This document shows positions 43,587 through 55,400 of a stretch of 64,000 nt of DNA, in pieces. The notes below the pieces were generated by a model, which made no database searches, had not been told where the DNA came from, and saw nothing but the letters and a program-made list of their open reading frames with translations. Made by a program: the position numbers and the translations under genes. Each line of letters begins with the position of its first letter. Positions within the stretch are counted from its first letter, which is position 1. Source of the stretch: Motilimonas eburnea (GTDB taxonomy: Bacteria > Pseudomonadota > Gammaproteobacteria > Enterobacterales > CBDFNC01); contig NZ_JAIMJB010000019.1 in assembly GCF_021295345.1 (NCBI RefSeq), positions 26,443 to 90,442 of the forward strand, in the 5' to 3' direction.

Positions 43587-44681
43587 TTAACTGTTTTCAC
43601 CTCGGTAACCCGAACGGATCTGCTCGTCTTCAATATCCAACACTTCACCGATAAAGGTTTCTACTTGCTGCTCGACATGCTTATCCGGCTCAGAGAAAAA
43701 GGCGATATGAAACACAGCATCACCTTCATTAACTAAAGGCAGGGTCTGTTGACCTATCACAATACCACTGCGTGGTGCTTTTAGGACGGATTCATCAACA
43801 CCGAGCGGGGCGCTAATGTAGGCTAACACTTGCCCTCGGCTCACTCGCTCACCTAACGACACTTGACTGCGAACAATGCCATCGGATTCGGCTCGCACCC
43901 AGCTACTCGAACGCGCAATCACGGGCTCACTGGCCCGTTTTTTCCGCGACATTCTTAACATGCCCAAGTTACGCATCACGCTGATCACACCTTGTAAGCC
44001 ACCAGCAATGGCAATGGGATCAAAACGTAACGCTTCACCCGCTTCGTAAGTGATAACCGGAATATCGAGGCTTTCTGCTTCGCTGCGCAATGAGCCATCA
44101 CGTAAAGAGGCATCAATAATCACAGGTGTGCCAAAGGCGTTAGCCATGGTATTGGTGGCTTCATTGGCCAAGTTGGCGCGAATTTGCGGCAAGTTAGTAC
44201 GATGAATGGCACCTGTGTGCAGGTCAATAATATGGGTGCAATGCTTAACCAAGTTATCAAAGAACACATGGGCCATCCGCGAGCCCAGTGAGCCACGTGC
44301 CGATCCGGGAAAACAGCGATTTAAGTCACGACGGTCTGGTAAGTATCTGGATTTATGTATAAACCCAAAAACATTGACCACAGGCACGGCCACCAGCGTG
44401 CCCTTCAATTGCTGCGGGTTAATTTTTGCCAACAGCTGCCTGACGACTTCGACCCCGTTCAATTCATCACCATGAATAGCGGCGCACACCATCAGCACGG
44501 GACCTTGATAAGCCCCATTTATCACCTCAACGGGAAAATCCAAGGTAGAGTGGGTATAGAGTTTCGCCGCCTCTAAATCCAACTGTCTTCTTTGGCCCGG
44601 TAACACCTGTTCACCGAGTAAGGTAAACGCTTGATTTTTCTTAGCCCTTGCCACGTGTCGAGGTCCTTTTGGATGCTGCAT
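43587..44681 (-). CDS. Succinylglutamate desuccinylase/aspartoacylase-family (AstE-like) protein
   Basis: A 364-residue zinc carboxypeptidase-like protein. The metal motif HGDELNG, the [11 protein letters not shown] motif and the later IIDLHTG motif are those of the AstE/AspA family. A C-terminal beta domain with an [15 protein letters not shown] turn resembles a lipoyl/barrel-like domain. It is the third gene of the rimB-rimK operon, and in relatives a desuccinylase-like protein often follows rimK. The start is uncertain: ATG 44681 overlaps rimK by 41 bases, while a GTG at 44654 has AAAGGA upstream and overlaps by 14. The substrate is unknown. Confidence 0.82.
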   Translation of the reverse strand: MQHPKGPRHVARAKKNQAFTLLGEQVLPGQRRQLDLEAAKLYTHSTLDFPVEVINGAYQGPVLMVCAAIHGDELNGVEVVRQLLAKINPQQLKGTLVAVPVVNVFGFIHKSRYLPDRRDLNRCFPGSARGSLGSRMAHVFFDNLVKHCTHIIDLHTGAIHRTNLPQIRANLANEATNTMANAFGTPVIIDASLRDGSLRSEAESLDIPVITYEAGEALRFDPIAIAGGLQGVISVMRNLGMLRMSRKKRASEPVIARSSSWVRAESDGIVRSQVSLGERVSRGQVLAYISAPLGVDESVLKAPRSGIVIGQQTLPLVNEGDAVFHIAFFSEPDKHVEQQVETFIGEVLDIEDEQIRSGYRGENS

Positions 44682-45546
44682 TTTGCTCAATAAATTCAAC
44701 CACTAAACCAGCAATGTCTTTACCCGTCGCCTTTTCGATTCCTTCTAGGCCAGGTGAAGAGTTAACTTCCATCACTAGCGGGCCTCGCTCAGAGCGTAAT
44801 AAGTCAACCCCAGCCACGTTTAGCCCCATAATTTTAGCGGCAGCGATCGCGGTACGGCGCTCAGCTGGCGTGATTTTAACCAACGAAGCACTGCCTCCTC
44901 GGTGTAGGTTAGAGCGAAACTCACCTTCCCCAGCTTGACGTTTCATTGCCGCAATCACTTTATCGCCAATTACAAAACAGCGAATATCGGCACCACCCGC
45001 TTCTTTGATGTATTCCTGTACCATGATGTTCGCTTTTAGCCCCATAAAGGCTTCAATCACGCTTTCTGCGGCTTTACGTGTTTCAGCCAGTACCACGCCG
45101 ATACCTTGGGTGCCTTCTAGCAGCTTGATGACCACAGGCGCGCCGCCCACCATGTCCAACAAGTCTTTCACATCATCGGGCTTGCTGGCAAAACCCGTGA
45201 TTGGCATGCCGACACCTTTACGAGATAACAACTGCATAGAGCGCAACTTGTCACGCGAGCGCGTAATGGCAACGGATTCATTGACCGGGTACACCCCCAT
45301 CATTTCAAACTGGCGTAACACCGCACAACCATAAAACGATACCGAGGCACCAATGCGCGGCACAATCGCGTCAAAACCACTTAACTCTTCACCTTTAAAG
45401 TGAATTTCAGGTTTATCTGAATTGATGTTCATATAACAACGCAACGCATCAATCACTTTTACTTCATGGCCACGCTGTTCACAGGCCTCAATTAAACGGC
45501 GAGTAGAGTAGAGATTTTTGTTTCTGGATAAAATTCCAATTTTCAT
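44641..45546 (-). CDS. rimK: Ribosomal protein S6--L-glutamate ligase
   Basis: A 301-residue ATP-grasp ligase (E. coli RimK has 300) that adds glutamate residues to the C-terminus of ribosomal protein S6 and can make poly-alpha-glutamate. ATP-grasp motifs are seen in [15 protein letters not shown] and [15 protein letters not shown] chose the ATG at 45546, where homologues begin MKI, with GGAA 8-9 bases upstream. It sits between the RimB-like protease gene (12 bases) and the desuccinylase-like gene (overlap). In Pseudomonas, RimK activity is set by RimA, RimB and c-di-GMP, and this window carries several c-di-GMP genes. Confidence 0.95.
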   Translation of the reverse strand: MKIGILSRNKNLYSTRRLIEACEQRGHEVKVIDALRCYMNINSDKPEIHFKGEELSGFDAIVPRIGASVSFYGCAVLRQFEMMGVYPVNESVAITRSRDKLRSMQLLSRKGVGMPITGFASKPDDVKDLLDMVGGAPVVIKLLEGTQGIGVVLAETRKAAESVIEAFMGLKANIMVQEYIKEAGGADIRCFVIGDKVIAAMKRQAGEGEFRSNLHRGGSASLVKITPAERRTAIAAAKIMGLNVAGVDLLRSERGPLVMEVNSSPGLEGIEKATGKDIAGLVVEFIEQNAASKRTSTRGKG

Positions 45547-45558
45547 TGCTAACATTCC

Positions 45559-45996
45559 TTACGCGGGACCGGGTCCTGCTAGGTAGGATCCTTGCGGATC
45601 GACAAATATACGCCCGTTCATGGCTGTGCGCCCTAATAACATTCTAAACATCATGCTATCGCGATTGGTTAGGGTCATTTCAATCGGCCATTGCTGACCA
45701 GCAATCACTATATGAGTCGTAATGACATAACGTACTTCAGTGTGGCCACCCGAATCCGTCACACTACGCTGATCGGTTATCGGAGCTTCACAAACGACTT
45801 CAAGCTCGTTGTTTTGTTGCTCTGGATGCAGCCAAAATCTAACCCAAGGTTTGTCATCTTTGCTGAACTCTTCCACTCTAAAGGCATGCAAACAAGAAGT
45901 TCTCGCCCCTGTGTCTACCTTGGCTTTAATCGCAGAAATACCTAAATCCGGCAGTGACACCCACTCACGCCACCCCACTTGAATCTTGTCAGTCAT
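45559..45996 (-). CDS. RimB-like retropepsin-fold protease
   Basis: A 145-residue protein with the retropepsin-like motif [13 protein letters not shown] near residue 26 and a second conserved HTEVRY part, matching the 'ATP-dependent zinc protease' family that includes Pseudomonas RimB. RimB trims or regulates RimK and its poly-glutamylated S6. It is the first gene of the rimB-rimK-desuccinylase operon. The start ATG has AAGGAA 10 bases upstream. The protease activity is inferred from the DTGA motif. Confidence 0.85.
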   Translation of the reverse strand: MTDKIQVGWREWVSLPDLGISAIKAKVDTGARTSCLHAFRVEEFSKDDKPWVRFWLHPEQQNNELEVVCEAPITDQRSVTDSGGHTEVRYVITTHIVIAGQQWPIEMTLTNRDSMMFRMLLGRTAMNGRIFVDPQGSYLAGPGPA

Positions 45997-46182
45997 TCGC
46001 TAAACGTTCCTTTCCACCAACCCAATCGTGAGAGCTTATAATAAGCTTGCTTTTTATACTTAAACACCTGATGAAACAAGTAAAAAAACAATCTTTGCAA
46101 AATCCTTGTGTCACCTAATTTACTATAGCTAGGGTTGGTGATTTTTCCGCTATGATAAACAAAAAACACGGAGCAAATAGCG

Positions 46183-47163
46183 ATGGCATTTTCAGGGTTG
46201 ATTCACTGTTTAGTACTGGATGGCAAGGGTGGCGCGAAAACACTGGAGAGTATTGAGCAAATAAACCAATGGCAACAAGAGGACGGTTATCTGTGGCTAC
46301 ACCTGGACTACACAGATCAAAGCAGTGTCGATTGGCTAACCACCCAATCCGGGCTATCGGAGCATGCCATTGACTCTCTGTTGGCGGGGGAAACCCGTCC
46401 TCGCGTCACGGGTACAGATCATGGTAACGCCTCCTTGTTATTTCTCAGGGGGGTCAACTTGGCCCCCGAGCAAGACCCGGAAGACATGGTTTCCATTCGC
46501 CTTTACGTTGACCAAAATAAGATAATCAGCACGCGCAAGCGCAGGTTACTCTCGGTTGACGACATACGAAAACAGCTGATGGCGGGTCAAGGCCCTGGCA
46601 ATATTACCGAAGTCATCGCCATGCTAACCGACCGTTTAACCATGCGCATGCAGCACGTCATCGACACCCTAGAGCAGCGCATGGACAATATCGAAAACGA
46701 GATATTTGTCGCAGGGGAATTAACCATAGGCCAAGAAATATCGGCAATTCGACGCCAAACCATTGTTCTTAGGCGCTACATCGCCCCACAACAAGCCGCA
46801 CTCAGTAAACTCTATGAAAGTGACTACCCTTGGATTGATGAAGCCTTTCGCCATGAGTTTAAAGAAGCCGCCAACCACTCGATGCGCTATGTCGAAGAAC
46901 TCGACGTCATGGTTGAGCGCGCACAAATAGCCTATGAGGAGCGGTCTGATCTGCTCTCAGAACAACTTAACCAACGCATGTACGTGATGTCGGTCGTGGC
47001 CGCCATCTTCTTACCACTGGGCTTTCTAACAGGCTTGTTAGGTATTAACGTGGGCGGAATTCCCGGTGCCGATAATCCGGCCTCGTTTTATATTTTCATT
47101 GTCCTGCTCGTCACGCTGACGGCGTCAATGATAGGGGTGTTTTGGTGGAAAAAGTGGCTCTAG
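46183..47163 (+). CDS. zntB: CorA-family zinc transporter ZntB
   Basis: A 326-residue inner-membrane transporter (E. coli 327). A large cytoplasmic domain (1-265) is followed by two C-terminal membrane helices (about 267-287 and 302-322) separated by the GINVGGIPG loop, the GIN version of the CorA GxN signature that marks ZntB. It moves Zn2+ across the inner membrane, in a proton-coupled way in E. coli. The start ATG follows GGAG. It is divergent from the rimBK operon and ends in two hairpins. Confidence 0.93.
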   Translation: MAFSGLIHCLVLDGKGGAKTLESIEQINQWQQEDGYLWLHLDYTDQSSVDWLTTQSGLSEHAIDSLLAGETRPRVTGTDHGNASLLFLRGVNLAPEQDPEDMVSIRLYVDQNKIISTRKRRLLSVDDIRKQLMAGQGPGNITEVIAMLTDRLTMRMQHVIDTLEQRMDNIENEIFVAGELTIGQEISAIRRQTIVLRRYIAPQQAALSKLYESDYPWIDEAFRHEFKEAANHSMRYVEELDVMVERAQIAYEERSDLLSEQLNQRMYVMSVVAAIFLPLGFLTGLLGINVGGIPGADNPASFYIFIVLLVTLTASMIGVFWWKKWL

Positions 47164-47232
47164 GGGCTATAGCCCCTATTGAGGTAACCTGATTATAAGC
47201 TTAACGGATTATGCTTGGCTGGATAATCCGTT
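47161..47232 (+). terminator. Two hairpins after zntB
   Basis: A perfect 18-base palindrome TAGGGGCTATAGCCCCTA spans 47161-47178 and includes the zntB stop. A second stem, AACGGATTAT (47203-47212) with ATAATCCGTT (47223-47232), is followed by TTAC. They sit between zntB and the convergent maoP gene and may serve both. Confidence 0.75.
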
Positions 47233-47251
47233 TTACTGCCCAAAGAATTGA

Positions 47252-47593
47252 CTATTCTTCGTCTTCTTCGGTTTCAAGTTCACGGTTAATTTGGCTACGA
47301 TTTGGATTACCCGTCACACCAAAAAAGGTTTTACCTTTCGCCAAGGTGCGATATTTGATCCAGACCTTTTCCACCACGGATTCAGCGGGTACTTCGCCTT
47401 GTGCTACTTTGACAAAACGCTTTTCCTCGTCCGTCATCGGGGTTTGCTCGCCTTTTGCTAAGGCCATCAAGGTGCGTCCAATACTTTCTAATAGTTCAGC
47501 CTCTTTGATGGTAAAATCACCACTACGCTTAAAACCGTAAGGAAAAGACTGATCGTCATAAAAAGCCGCGCCGCATGCAAAACTGGTCGCCAT
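47252..47593 (-). CDS. maoP: MaoP (DUF413) chromosome macrodomain Ori protein
   Basis: A 113-residue soluble acidic protein of the DUF413/MaoP family (formerly YifE). The motifs FYDDQSFPYGFKRSGDFTIKEAELLE and TDEEKRFV are family hallmarks. In E. coli MaoP binds maoS DNA and helps organise the Ori macrodomain, and its gene lies divergent from hdfR, exactly as here. I chose the ATG at 47593, where the family begins, with AGGAA about 10 bases upstream; the frame runs to 47656. Confidence 0.9.
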   Translation of the reverse strand: MATSFACGAAFYDDQSFPYGFKRSGDFTIKEAELLESIGRTLMALAKGEQTPMTDEEKRFVKVAQGEVPAESVVEKVWIKYRTLAKGKTFFGVTGNPNRSQINRELETEEDEE

Positions 47594-47699
47594 AATTATT
47601 TTCCTTCTTTTGCTGATTTTAGTTGCATCCAGCTGAATCTTAGTCATTATTCGCAATTACTAAATCAAAATATTTTTTTCCATAGCGTAAAGGTTTTTT

Positions 47700-48542
47700 A
47701 TGGATACTGAGCTACTTAAAACCTTTTTAGAGGTTGGTCACACCCGCCACTTTGGTAAAGCAGCCGAAAACTTGTACTTAACACCATCGGCGGTGAGTTT
47801 TCGTATTAAACAATTGGAAGGTTTGCTCGGTGTCGCACTGTTTAGTCGCCATCGCAATAATATTCAGATCACGCCAGCAGGGGAAAGAATGCGGCCCTAT
47901 GCGGAAGCCATGCTAAACGCTTGGGAGCGCGCTCAGCAAGATATTGCACTGAGTGAAAATAATACCATGCAACTTTCCATTGGGGCGGCGCCCAATCTAT
48001 GGGATTCGTTTTTACAGCCATATATTAATCAAGTTCATAGCTCACTACCTAGCCTAGCACTGCGTGCCGACGTTATCTCCCCGCAACTGATGTCACGGCA
48101 ATTGCTCGAGCGCAGCTTAGATATCGCAGTGTTATTTGATCCGCCTAAGGTGGATGATATTAAGCGTGAGTTACTGCAACAAGTTGAACTGGTCATGGTC
48201 ACGAGCGATCGCGATCGTCCTCCTTTGGTCGAAAACATTGAGAAATACATTAAGCTCGATTGGGGGACCGCATTTAATATGCAACACGCCCGTGAATTTG
48301 CAGGCCTACCCCAGCCGGTACTGCATACCAGCTCGGTACGGATTGGCCTTGATTTTATTCTGCAAAATGGCGGTGCAGCCTTTTTGCCGCAAGCCTTAGT
48401 TCAGCCCTATATTGAAACAGGCGATTTAGTTGCGATTACCGATGCCATCAGCCTAGAAAGAAGTGTTTACGCCGCTTATTTGCCAGATAGCGATCACCTT
48501 GAACAAATACAACAAGTCATTCGTTTTTTTCAAGCTCAATAA
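47700..48542 (+). CDS. hdfR: LysR-family regulator HdfR
   Basis: A 280-residue LysR protein whose first 60 residues (MDTELLKTFLEV, then TRHFGKAAENLYLT) closely follow E. coli HdfR (YifA), a regulator of flhDC. A LysR effector domain follows (about 90-275). The start has AAAGG upstream. The divergent maoP/hdfR pair is conserved synteny with enterobacteria, which supports the name. The regulon here is unknown. Confidence 0.88.
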   Translation: MDTELLKTFLEVGHTRHFGKAAENLYLTPSAVSFRIKQLEGLLGVALFSRHRNNIQITPAGERMRPYAEAMLNAWERAQQDIALSENNTMQLSIGAAPNLWDSFLQPYINQVHSSLPSLALRADVISPQLMSRQLLERSLDIAVLFDPPKVDDIKRELLQQVELVMVTSDRDRPPLVENIEKYIKLDWGTAFNMQHAREFAGLPQPVLHTSSVRIGLDFILQNGGAAFLPQALVQPYIETGDLVAITDAISLERSVYAAYLPDSDHLEQIQQVIRFFQAQ

Positions 48543-48616
48543 GCCCTGTGCCTTGACAGCACAGCCGGTGATGTAAAACAGCTCAACAGATAAAAGCGAG
48601 CCTAAAGGATTACAGA

Positions 48617-49318
48617 GTGAAAAGAGTTATTATAAGTTGGAGCTCAGGTAAAGACTCCGCCCTCACGTTGCATAGGATGCTGCAGTCTGACCATTATCAA
48701 GTGGTCGGCCTGTTCACCACTTATTCAGCTGAAAAAGCATTGGTGCCCATTCAAGCCACACCCATTGAGTATGTGCGCCTGCAAGCCCAAGCCATGGATT
48801 TACCCCTATTAGAAATTGCCATGGATAATGGCACGTCTAATGGCCAGTACCAGCAAACGTTACTCACCGCCTTACACACTTGGGATCTGGACTTCGATGC
48901 TATTGCCTTTGGTGATATTTACAATAACGGCATCGTCGATTTTCGTCGAAAAGTGTTTGCCGACACCGAGATAGAATGTGTCTTTCCCTTACTTAAGGAA
49001 GCCACTTGTAAAGAATCACTCGATATAGCCGCGCAAATTATCGAATCTGGCGTTCAAGCCATGTTGCAAAGCATCAACTTAAAACACTTAAGCCCTGAGT
49101 TCTGTGGTGAGATTTATCATGATGAATTGCTCGCTAAGCTGCCCGAGCAGGTCGATCCCTGCGGTGAAGAAGGTGAGTTTCATACCTTTGTGTTTGACGC
49201 GCCATTTTTCAAACGCAAAATCATCATAGAACCGCTTGATCAAGTGCATCAACACTATCACCACGGCTCGGACATGAATATGTTAGTGCAACGTTTTGCT
49301 GCTCAGCTTGCTGATTAA
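48617..49318 (+). CDS. ATP-PPase (diphthine-ammonia ligase-like)
   Basis: A 233-residue protein of the adenine-nucleotide alpha-hydrolase/ATP-pyrophosphatase superfamily. The P-loop SSGKDSA lies at residues 9-15, and the DPCGEEGEFHTFVFD motif marks the diphthine-ammonia-ligase-like branch. In eukaryotes that enzyme completes diphthamide, which bacteria lack, so the substrate here is different and not known. The start is a GTG with AGGA 8 bases upstream. It is in the same direction as hdfR, 74 bases apart. Confidence 0.82.
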   Translation: MKRVIISWSSGKDSALTLHRMLQSDHYQVVGLFTTYSAEKALVPIQATPIEYVRLQAQAMDLPLLEIAMDNGTSNGQYQQTLLTALHTWDLDFDAIAFGDIYNNGIVDFRRKVFADTEIECVFPLLKEATCKESLDIAAQIIESGVQAMLQSINLKHLSPEFCGEIYHDELLAKLPEQVDPCGEEGEFHTFVFDAPFFKRKIIIEPLDQVHQHYHHGSDMNMLVQRFAAQLAD

Positions 49319-49350
49319 CCTCCGCTCTGCTTAAGCTGATTCCCCATTAG

Positions 49351-49450
49351 ATATCGTATGAATAAGTAGCAAAACTTCGTTTTCAGGGATGAAAACGTAG
49401 AGCGTATAGGGACATATTCGCCGCGTTTTTGCGGATTATTCATACGATAT
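49351..49450. repeat. 100-bp inverted-repeat element between convergent genes
   Basis: ATATCGTATGAATAA (49351-49365) is perfectly mirrored at 49436-49450. An inner hairpin, CGTTTTC (49378-49384) with GAAAACG (49391-49397), lies between them. It fills much of the gap between the ATP-PPase gene and fadA. It could be a MITE/palindromic repeat or a bidirectional terminator. Confidence 0.6.
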
Positions 49451-49526
49451 TGCTGATCCAAACCTCAGGTGCGTTAATTAAGCTGAACAAGGGCACAGGT
49501 GATAGTTGAAAGATACGCCGCTTTGT

Positions 49527-52854
<3,328 letters not shown>

Positions 52855-53116
52855 AGGACCTCCTTGTTCCTTGGTGCTGATCAATCAAGGAAAATAAATG
52901 AGATATCCTTAGTTTAGACAGGGATTGTAAAGGCGGTATGACATTTATAAAACAAGCCAACAACCAAAGTTCTAAGCTGGTGGAATAAGAGGGTGCCCAG
53001 CTAACGCCAATGAAGGAAATCACAGAACACACGCAAGATGAAAAAAACATTAGCACTTTTGACTTATTGCTCTATTATCTAATTCATCACTATAACACTT
53101 TAATAGGAAATGAAAG
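52855..53116. other. Upstream region of fadBA
   Basis: A 262-base gap between the divergent fadBA operon and a small membrane protein gene. It is AT-rich toward the right. An imperfect inverted repeat AGCTGG/CCAGCT occurs at about 52974-53002 and may be a regulator site; it does not match a FadR operator that I can confirm. Confidence 0.35.
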
Positions 53117-53293
53117 ATGAGAGAGATTATCGCACTAGGCTTATTAGTCTCGGTCATGCTTCTTACTTTGTGGCTGCTACAGCAACCTCTGTTATTCGTG
53201 TTTCAGCTCGGCATCATCTTGCCGTTCATGCTTTTTCATCTCACCCGTTCTGCATTGGATCATTTTCAAAGCAAGCCACTGTTAAAACTGTAA
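53117..53293 (+). CDS. Small two-helix membrane protein, 58 residues
   Basis: A short frame with an AGGA site 8 bases before the ATG. The protein has two membrane helices (about residues 4-21 and 24-42: ALGLLVSVMLLTLWLL, then PLLFVFQLGIILPFMLF) and a short polar tail ending LKL. The other frame starting at 53110 has a site only one base from its ATG and gives no such pattern, so I prefer this one. The protein could be an export-type or stress small membrane protein; no family is recognised. Confidence 0.6.
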   Translation: MREIIALGLLVSVMLLTLWLLQQPLLFVFQLGIILPFMLFHLTRSALDHFQSKPLLKL

Positions 53294-53303
53294 ACCATGG
53301 CTT

Positions 53304-53633
53304 TTACTCTGGCTCTACAATGAGCCTCATTATGTAGTCAATTGCTTGGCTGGCTTGTGGCGAAATGGGCCCTTGTTGCTGCAAGTCAGCTAAAGCAGCT
53401 TTTAAAGCCTGCGCTTGTTGGGCCGTGGGGGCTTGCTCATTAATTAACAGCAAAGCTCCCCCTTCCACCGACACCGTAACATAGGCTTGATTCGCATCGC
53501 GCAAATACAAGTACAAATCCTCAGAGTAAGGATCTATCCCCTCTTCTTTTAATGGTGCAGTAAATAGTTGCTCAAGCTGAGTGGCGAAGCTTAAACCAGG
53601 CAATAGCAGCGCAATCCATAACCATTTTTTCAT
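53304..53633 (-). CDS. Small exported hypothetical protein
   Basis: A 109-residue protein with a signal peptide (MKKWLWIALLLPGLSFA, cleaved near residue 17) and a helical mature part of about 90 residues; it is likely periplasmic. No family is recognised. I chose the ATG at 53633, with GAGGAG 8 bases upstream; the longer frame to 53705 has no site. It is convergent with the 58-residue membrane protein gene and divergent from the HopJ-like gene. Confidence 0.72.
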   Translation of the reverse strand: MKKWLWIALLLPGLSFATQLEQLFTAPLKEEGIDPYSEDLYLYLRDANQAYVTVSVEGGALLLINEQAPTAQQAQALKAALADLQQQGPISPQASQAIDYIMRLIVEPE

Positions 53634-53745
53634 TTTGCAGCTCCTCGATTTAGTGCGAGCAAGTTGGAAATGGGCGAAAACATCCCTTAAACTGTCGCGC
53701 ATCACAGGATATTCATTACGTTAAGTTAAAAGTATAGGGATAAGT

Positions 53746-54102
53746 ATGACAATTACCGAGCTTCTCGAGCAACTAAAACACCAAGCGGAAACCATAGAGT
53801 TTAATGATGTCATGTCTATAATTGCAGACAATTACCACTATACCCCTAGTGAATTCAGTAATGGCTTAGGTGACGAGCAACTCATCAATGCCGCGGGCAC
53901 CAATGAAGGCTCTTGTCGCTTATTTGCGTTTGCCCAGCTTCAGCAATTGGATCAGGCACAAACCTTAGCCCTATTTGGTCGCTTTTATCGTGAGGATGTG
54001 TTGCAACATCCACAAGGCAGTGACCACGGTAACATCCGTAACTTCATAAAATATGGCTGGGATGGCATTCAATTTAAGCAAACGCCACTTGTCGCTAAAT
54101 AA
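53746..54102 (+). CDS. HopJ-type family protein
   Basis: A 118-residue soluble protein matching the HopJ family (FNDVMSIIADNYHYTPSEFSNG, NAAGTNEGSCRLFAFAQLQ, GSDHGNIRNFIKYGWDGIQF). The family is named after a Pseudomonas type III effector, but members are widespread in non-pathogenic gammaproteobacteria, and no secretion system is seen here, so a housekeeping or stress role is more likely. It stands alone, with a terminator 10 bases after the stop. Confidence 0.85.
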   Translation: MTITELLEQLKHQAETIEFNDVMSIIADNYHYTPSEFSNGLGDEQLINAAGTNEGSCRLFAFAQLQQLDQAQTLALFGRFYREDVLQHPQGSDHGNIRNFIKYGWDGIQFKQTPLVAK

Positions 54103-54111
54103 CCCAATCAA

Positions 54112-54134
54112 GCCCAGTTTGATGACAACTGGGC
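54112..54134 (+). terminator. Hairpin after the HopJ-like gene
   Basis: GCCCAGTT (54112-54119) pairs with AACTGGGC (54127-54134); the following bases include CATTTCT. A moderate Rho-independent terminator for the HopJ-like gene. Confidence 0.6.
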
Positions 54135-54236
54135 GACTCATTTCTAAGCAGCCTTTTACTTGAAGACAAAAATATTTCGTTTTACTGCGTTGACTCCGTG
54201 CTGTAGATAGTCCTTTCACCTATTTGGAATATTTAC

Positions 54237-54914
54237 ATGTCAGCATTAATCCACCAGCTCCCTCCATCGGATGGCACGCCACCACAATTTGAAGTCATAG
54301 CACAGGCGTTAACCCAGCAAGGTTACTGCATTATTCCTGATGCCTTATTGGATTACCCAAACTTAACCCAAGACCTATTGCTCCAAGCATCACAAATGCC
54401 AGCCAATGCCTTTAACAGTGCAGGAATAGGGCGAAAACAAGATCATATTCAAAATGATTTTGTCCGCCGTGATGAGATCCATTGGATTGATGGGCAAACA
54501 GCCGCCGAACAGGCTTGGCTTAAGTGGAACCAAGCCCTCAAGGATTACTTAAACAAACGCCTCTATTTAGGCTTGTTTTCATATGAAAGCCACTTTGCCC
54601 ATTACAAGCCTGGTGCCTTCTATAAAAAACATGTTGATGCCTTTCGTGGTGAAGCCAATCGCGTGCTCACAACCGTGTTCTATTTGAATCCCAATTGGAC
54701 AACAGAAGATGGCGGGGAATTGGTTATTTACCCTGAGCAGGCTGATCCTCATTCAACCGACATCATCGAAAAGGTGATTCCCACATTCGGCACCATGGTC
54801 ATTTTTCTGAGTGAAGAATTTCCTCATGAAGTGCTACCCGCACGACGCGACCGTTACAGCATCGCGGGGTGGTTTAGGGTGAATAACATCACCAAATTGG
54901 ATCCGCCACGTTAG
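54237..54914 (+). CDS. 2OG-Fe(II) oxygenase, prolyl-hydroxylase-like
   Basis: A 225-residue oxygenase of the 2-oxoglutarate/Fe(II) type. The iron motif is HVD (in YKKHVDAFRG, about residues 132-134), with a distal His in FPHEVLP and a following RDRYSIAGWFR stretch that binds 2-oxoglutarate. The arrangement resembles bacterial prolyl-4-hydroxylases such as the Pseudomonas enzyme that modifies EF-Tu. The N-terminal 50 residues are a helical extension. The true substrate here is not known. The ATG follows GGAATATTTAC. It stands alone. Confidence 0.85.
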   Translation: MSALIHQLPPSDGTPPQFEVIAQALTQQGYCIIPDALLDYPNLTQDLLLQASQMPANAFNSAGIGRKQDHIQNDFVRRDEIHWIDGQTAAEQAWLKWNQALKDYLNKRLYLGLFSYESHFAHYKPGAFYKKHVDAFRGEANRVLTTVFYLNPNWTTEDGGELVIYPEQADPHSTDIIEKVIPTFGTMVIFLSEEFPHEVLPARRDRYSIAGWFRVNNITKLDPPR

Positions 54915-54936
54915 CGCCTTGCTCATCCATTAATCA

Positions 54937-54967
54937 TAGCCAAGCTACCTCAAACAGCTTGGCTATT
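54937..54967. terminator. Bidirectional hairpin between the 2OG oxygenase and gtrA
   Basis: ATAGCCAAGCT (54937-54947) pairs perfectly with AGCTTGGCTAT (54957-54967) around a 9-base loop. It lies between two convergent genes. Confidence 0.75.
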
Positions 54968-54998
54968 GATATGGCCTTGTTTCAGCAGTGGCACAGGC

Positions 54999-55400
54999 TC
55001 ACGATTTAAATACCCAGAATTTATTTAAGGCAAAAATAACCACAGGCGTGACGAAAGTCAGCAAAGCAAGGTACACATAGTGATGCAGCCCTAACCAATC
55101 TATGGTGACAAAAGCCCACAATAAATTGAGTAGTAAGCCAAATATCGCTGTTTTGAAAAAGCGTACGAAAGCACTTTTTTGACAACTCACCGCAGCGGCC
55201 TCGGCTTTAAAGGTCCATTTAAACTGCCCTAAATAGGACACGGTAAATGCCACTAAAAAACCCACTATATTAGCAGGTAGCTGCGCCAGACCCACTGAGT
55301 CAAATAAGATATGAAATACCAAGGCGTGAGTTAAGGTTGCCCCCACGCCAACAATAGCAAACGAAGCTAGCTGTTCAAGCCTGATTTTTTGACTAAGCAT
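54999..55400 (-). CDS. GtrA-family membrane protein
   Basis: A 133-residue protein with four membrane helices, matching GtrA (FAIVGVGATLTHALVFHIL, then FLVAFTVSYLGQFKWTF). GtrA proteins are thought to flip polyprenyl-phosphate-linked sugars across the inner membrane. It is the last gene of the glycosylation operon and overlaps the end of the GtrB-like gene by 8 bases, so the two are coupled. Confidence 0.9.
   Translation of the reverse strand: MLSQKIRLEQLASFAIVGVGATLTHALVFHILFDSVGLAQLPANIVGFLVAFTVSYLGQFKWTFKAEAAAVSCQKSAFVRFFKTAIFGLLLNLLWAFVTIDWLGLHHYVYLALLTFVTPVVIFALNKFWVFKS

Noticed and set aside
46033..46047. AGCTTAT/ATAAGCT hairpin followed by T-rich sequence as a terminator
   Set aside because: It lies upstream of two divergent genes, where no transcript is expected to end; more likely chance or part of a promoter.
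53110..53337. 75-codon frame overlapping the small membrane protein
   Set aside because: Its start is only one base from the ribosome binding site, and the alternative frame at 53117 has better spacing and clear membrane helices.
53746..54102. Type III secretion effector
   Set aside because: HopJ-family proteins are common in bacteria lacking type III secretion, and no secretion genes are present in the window.
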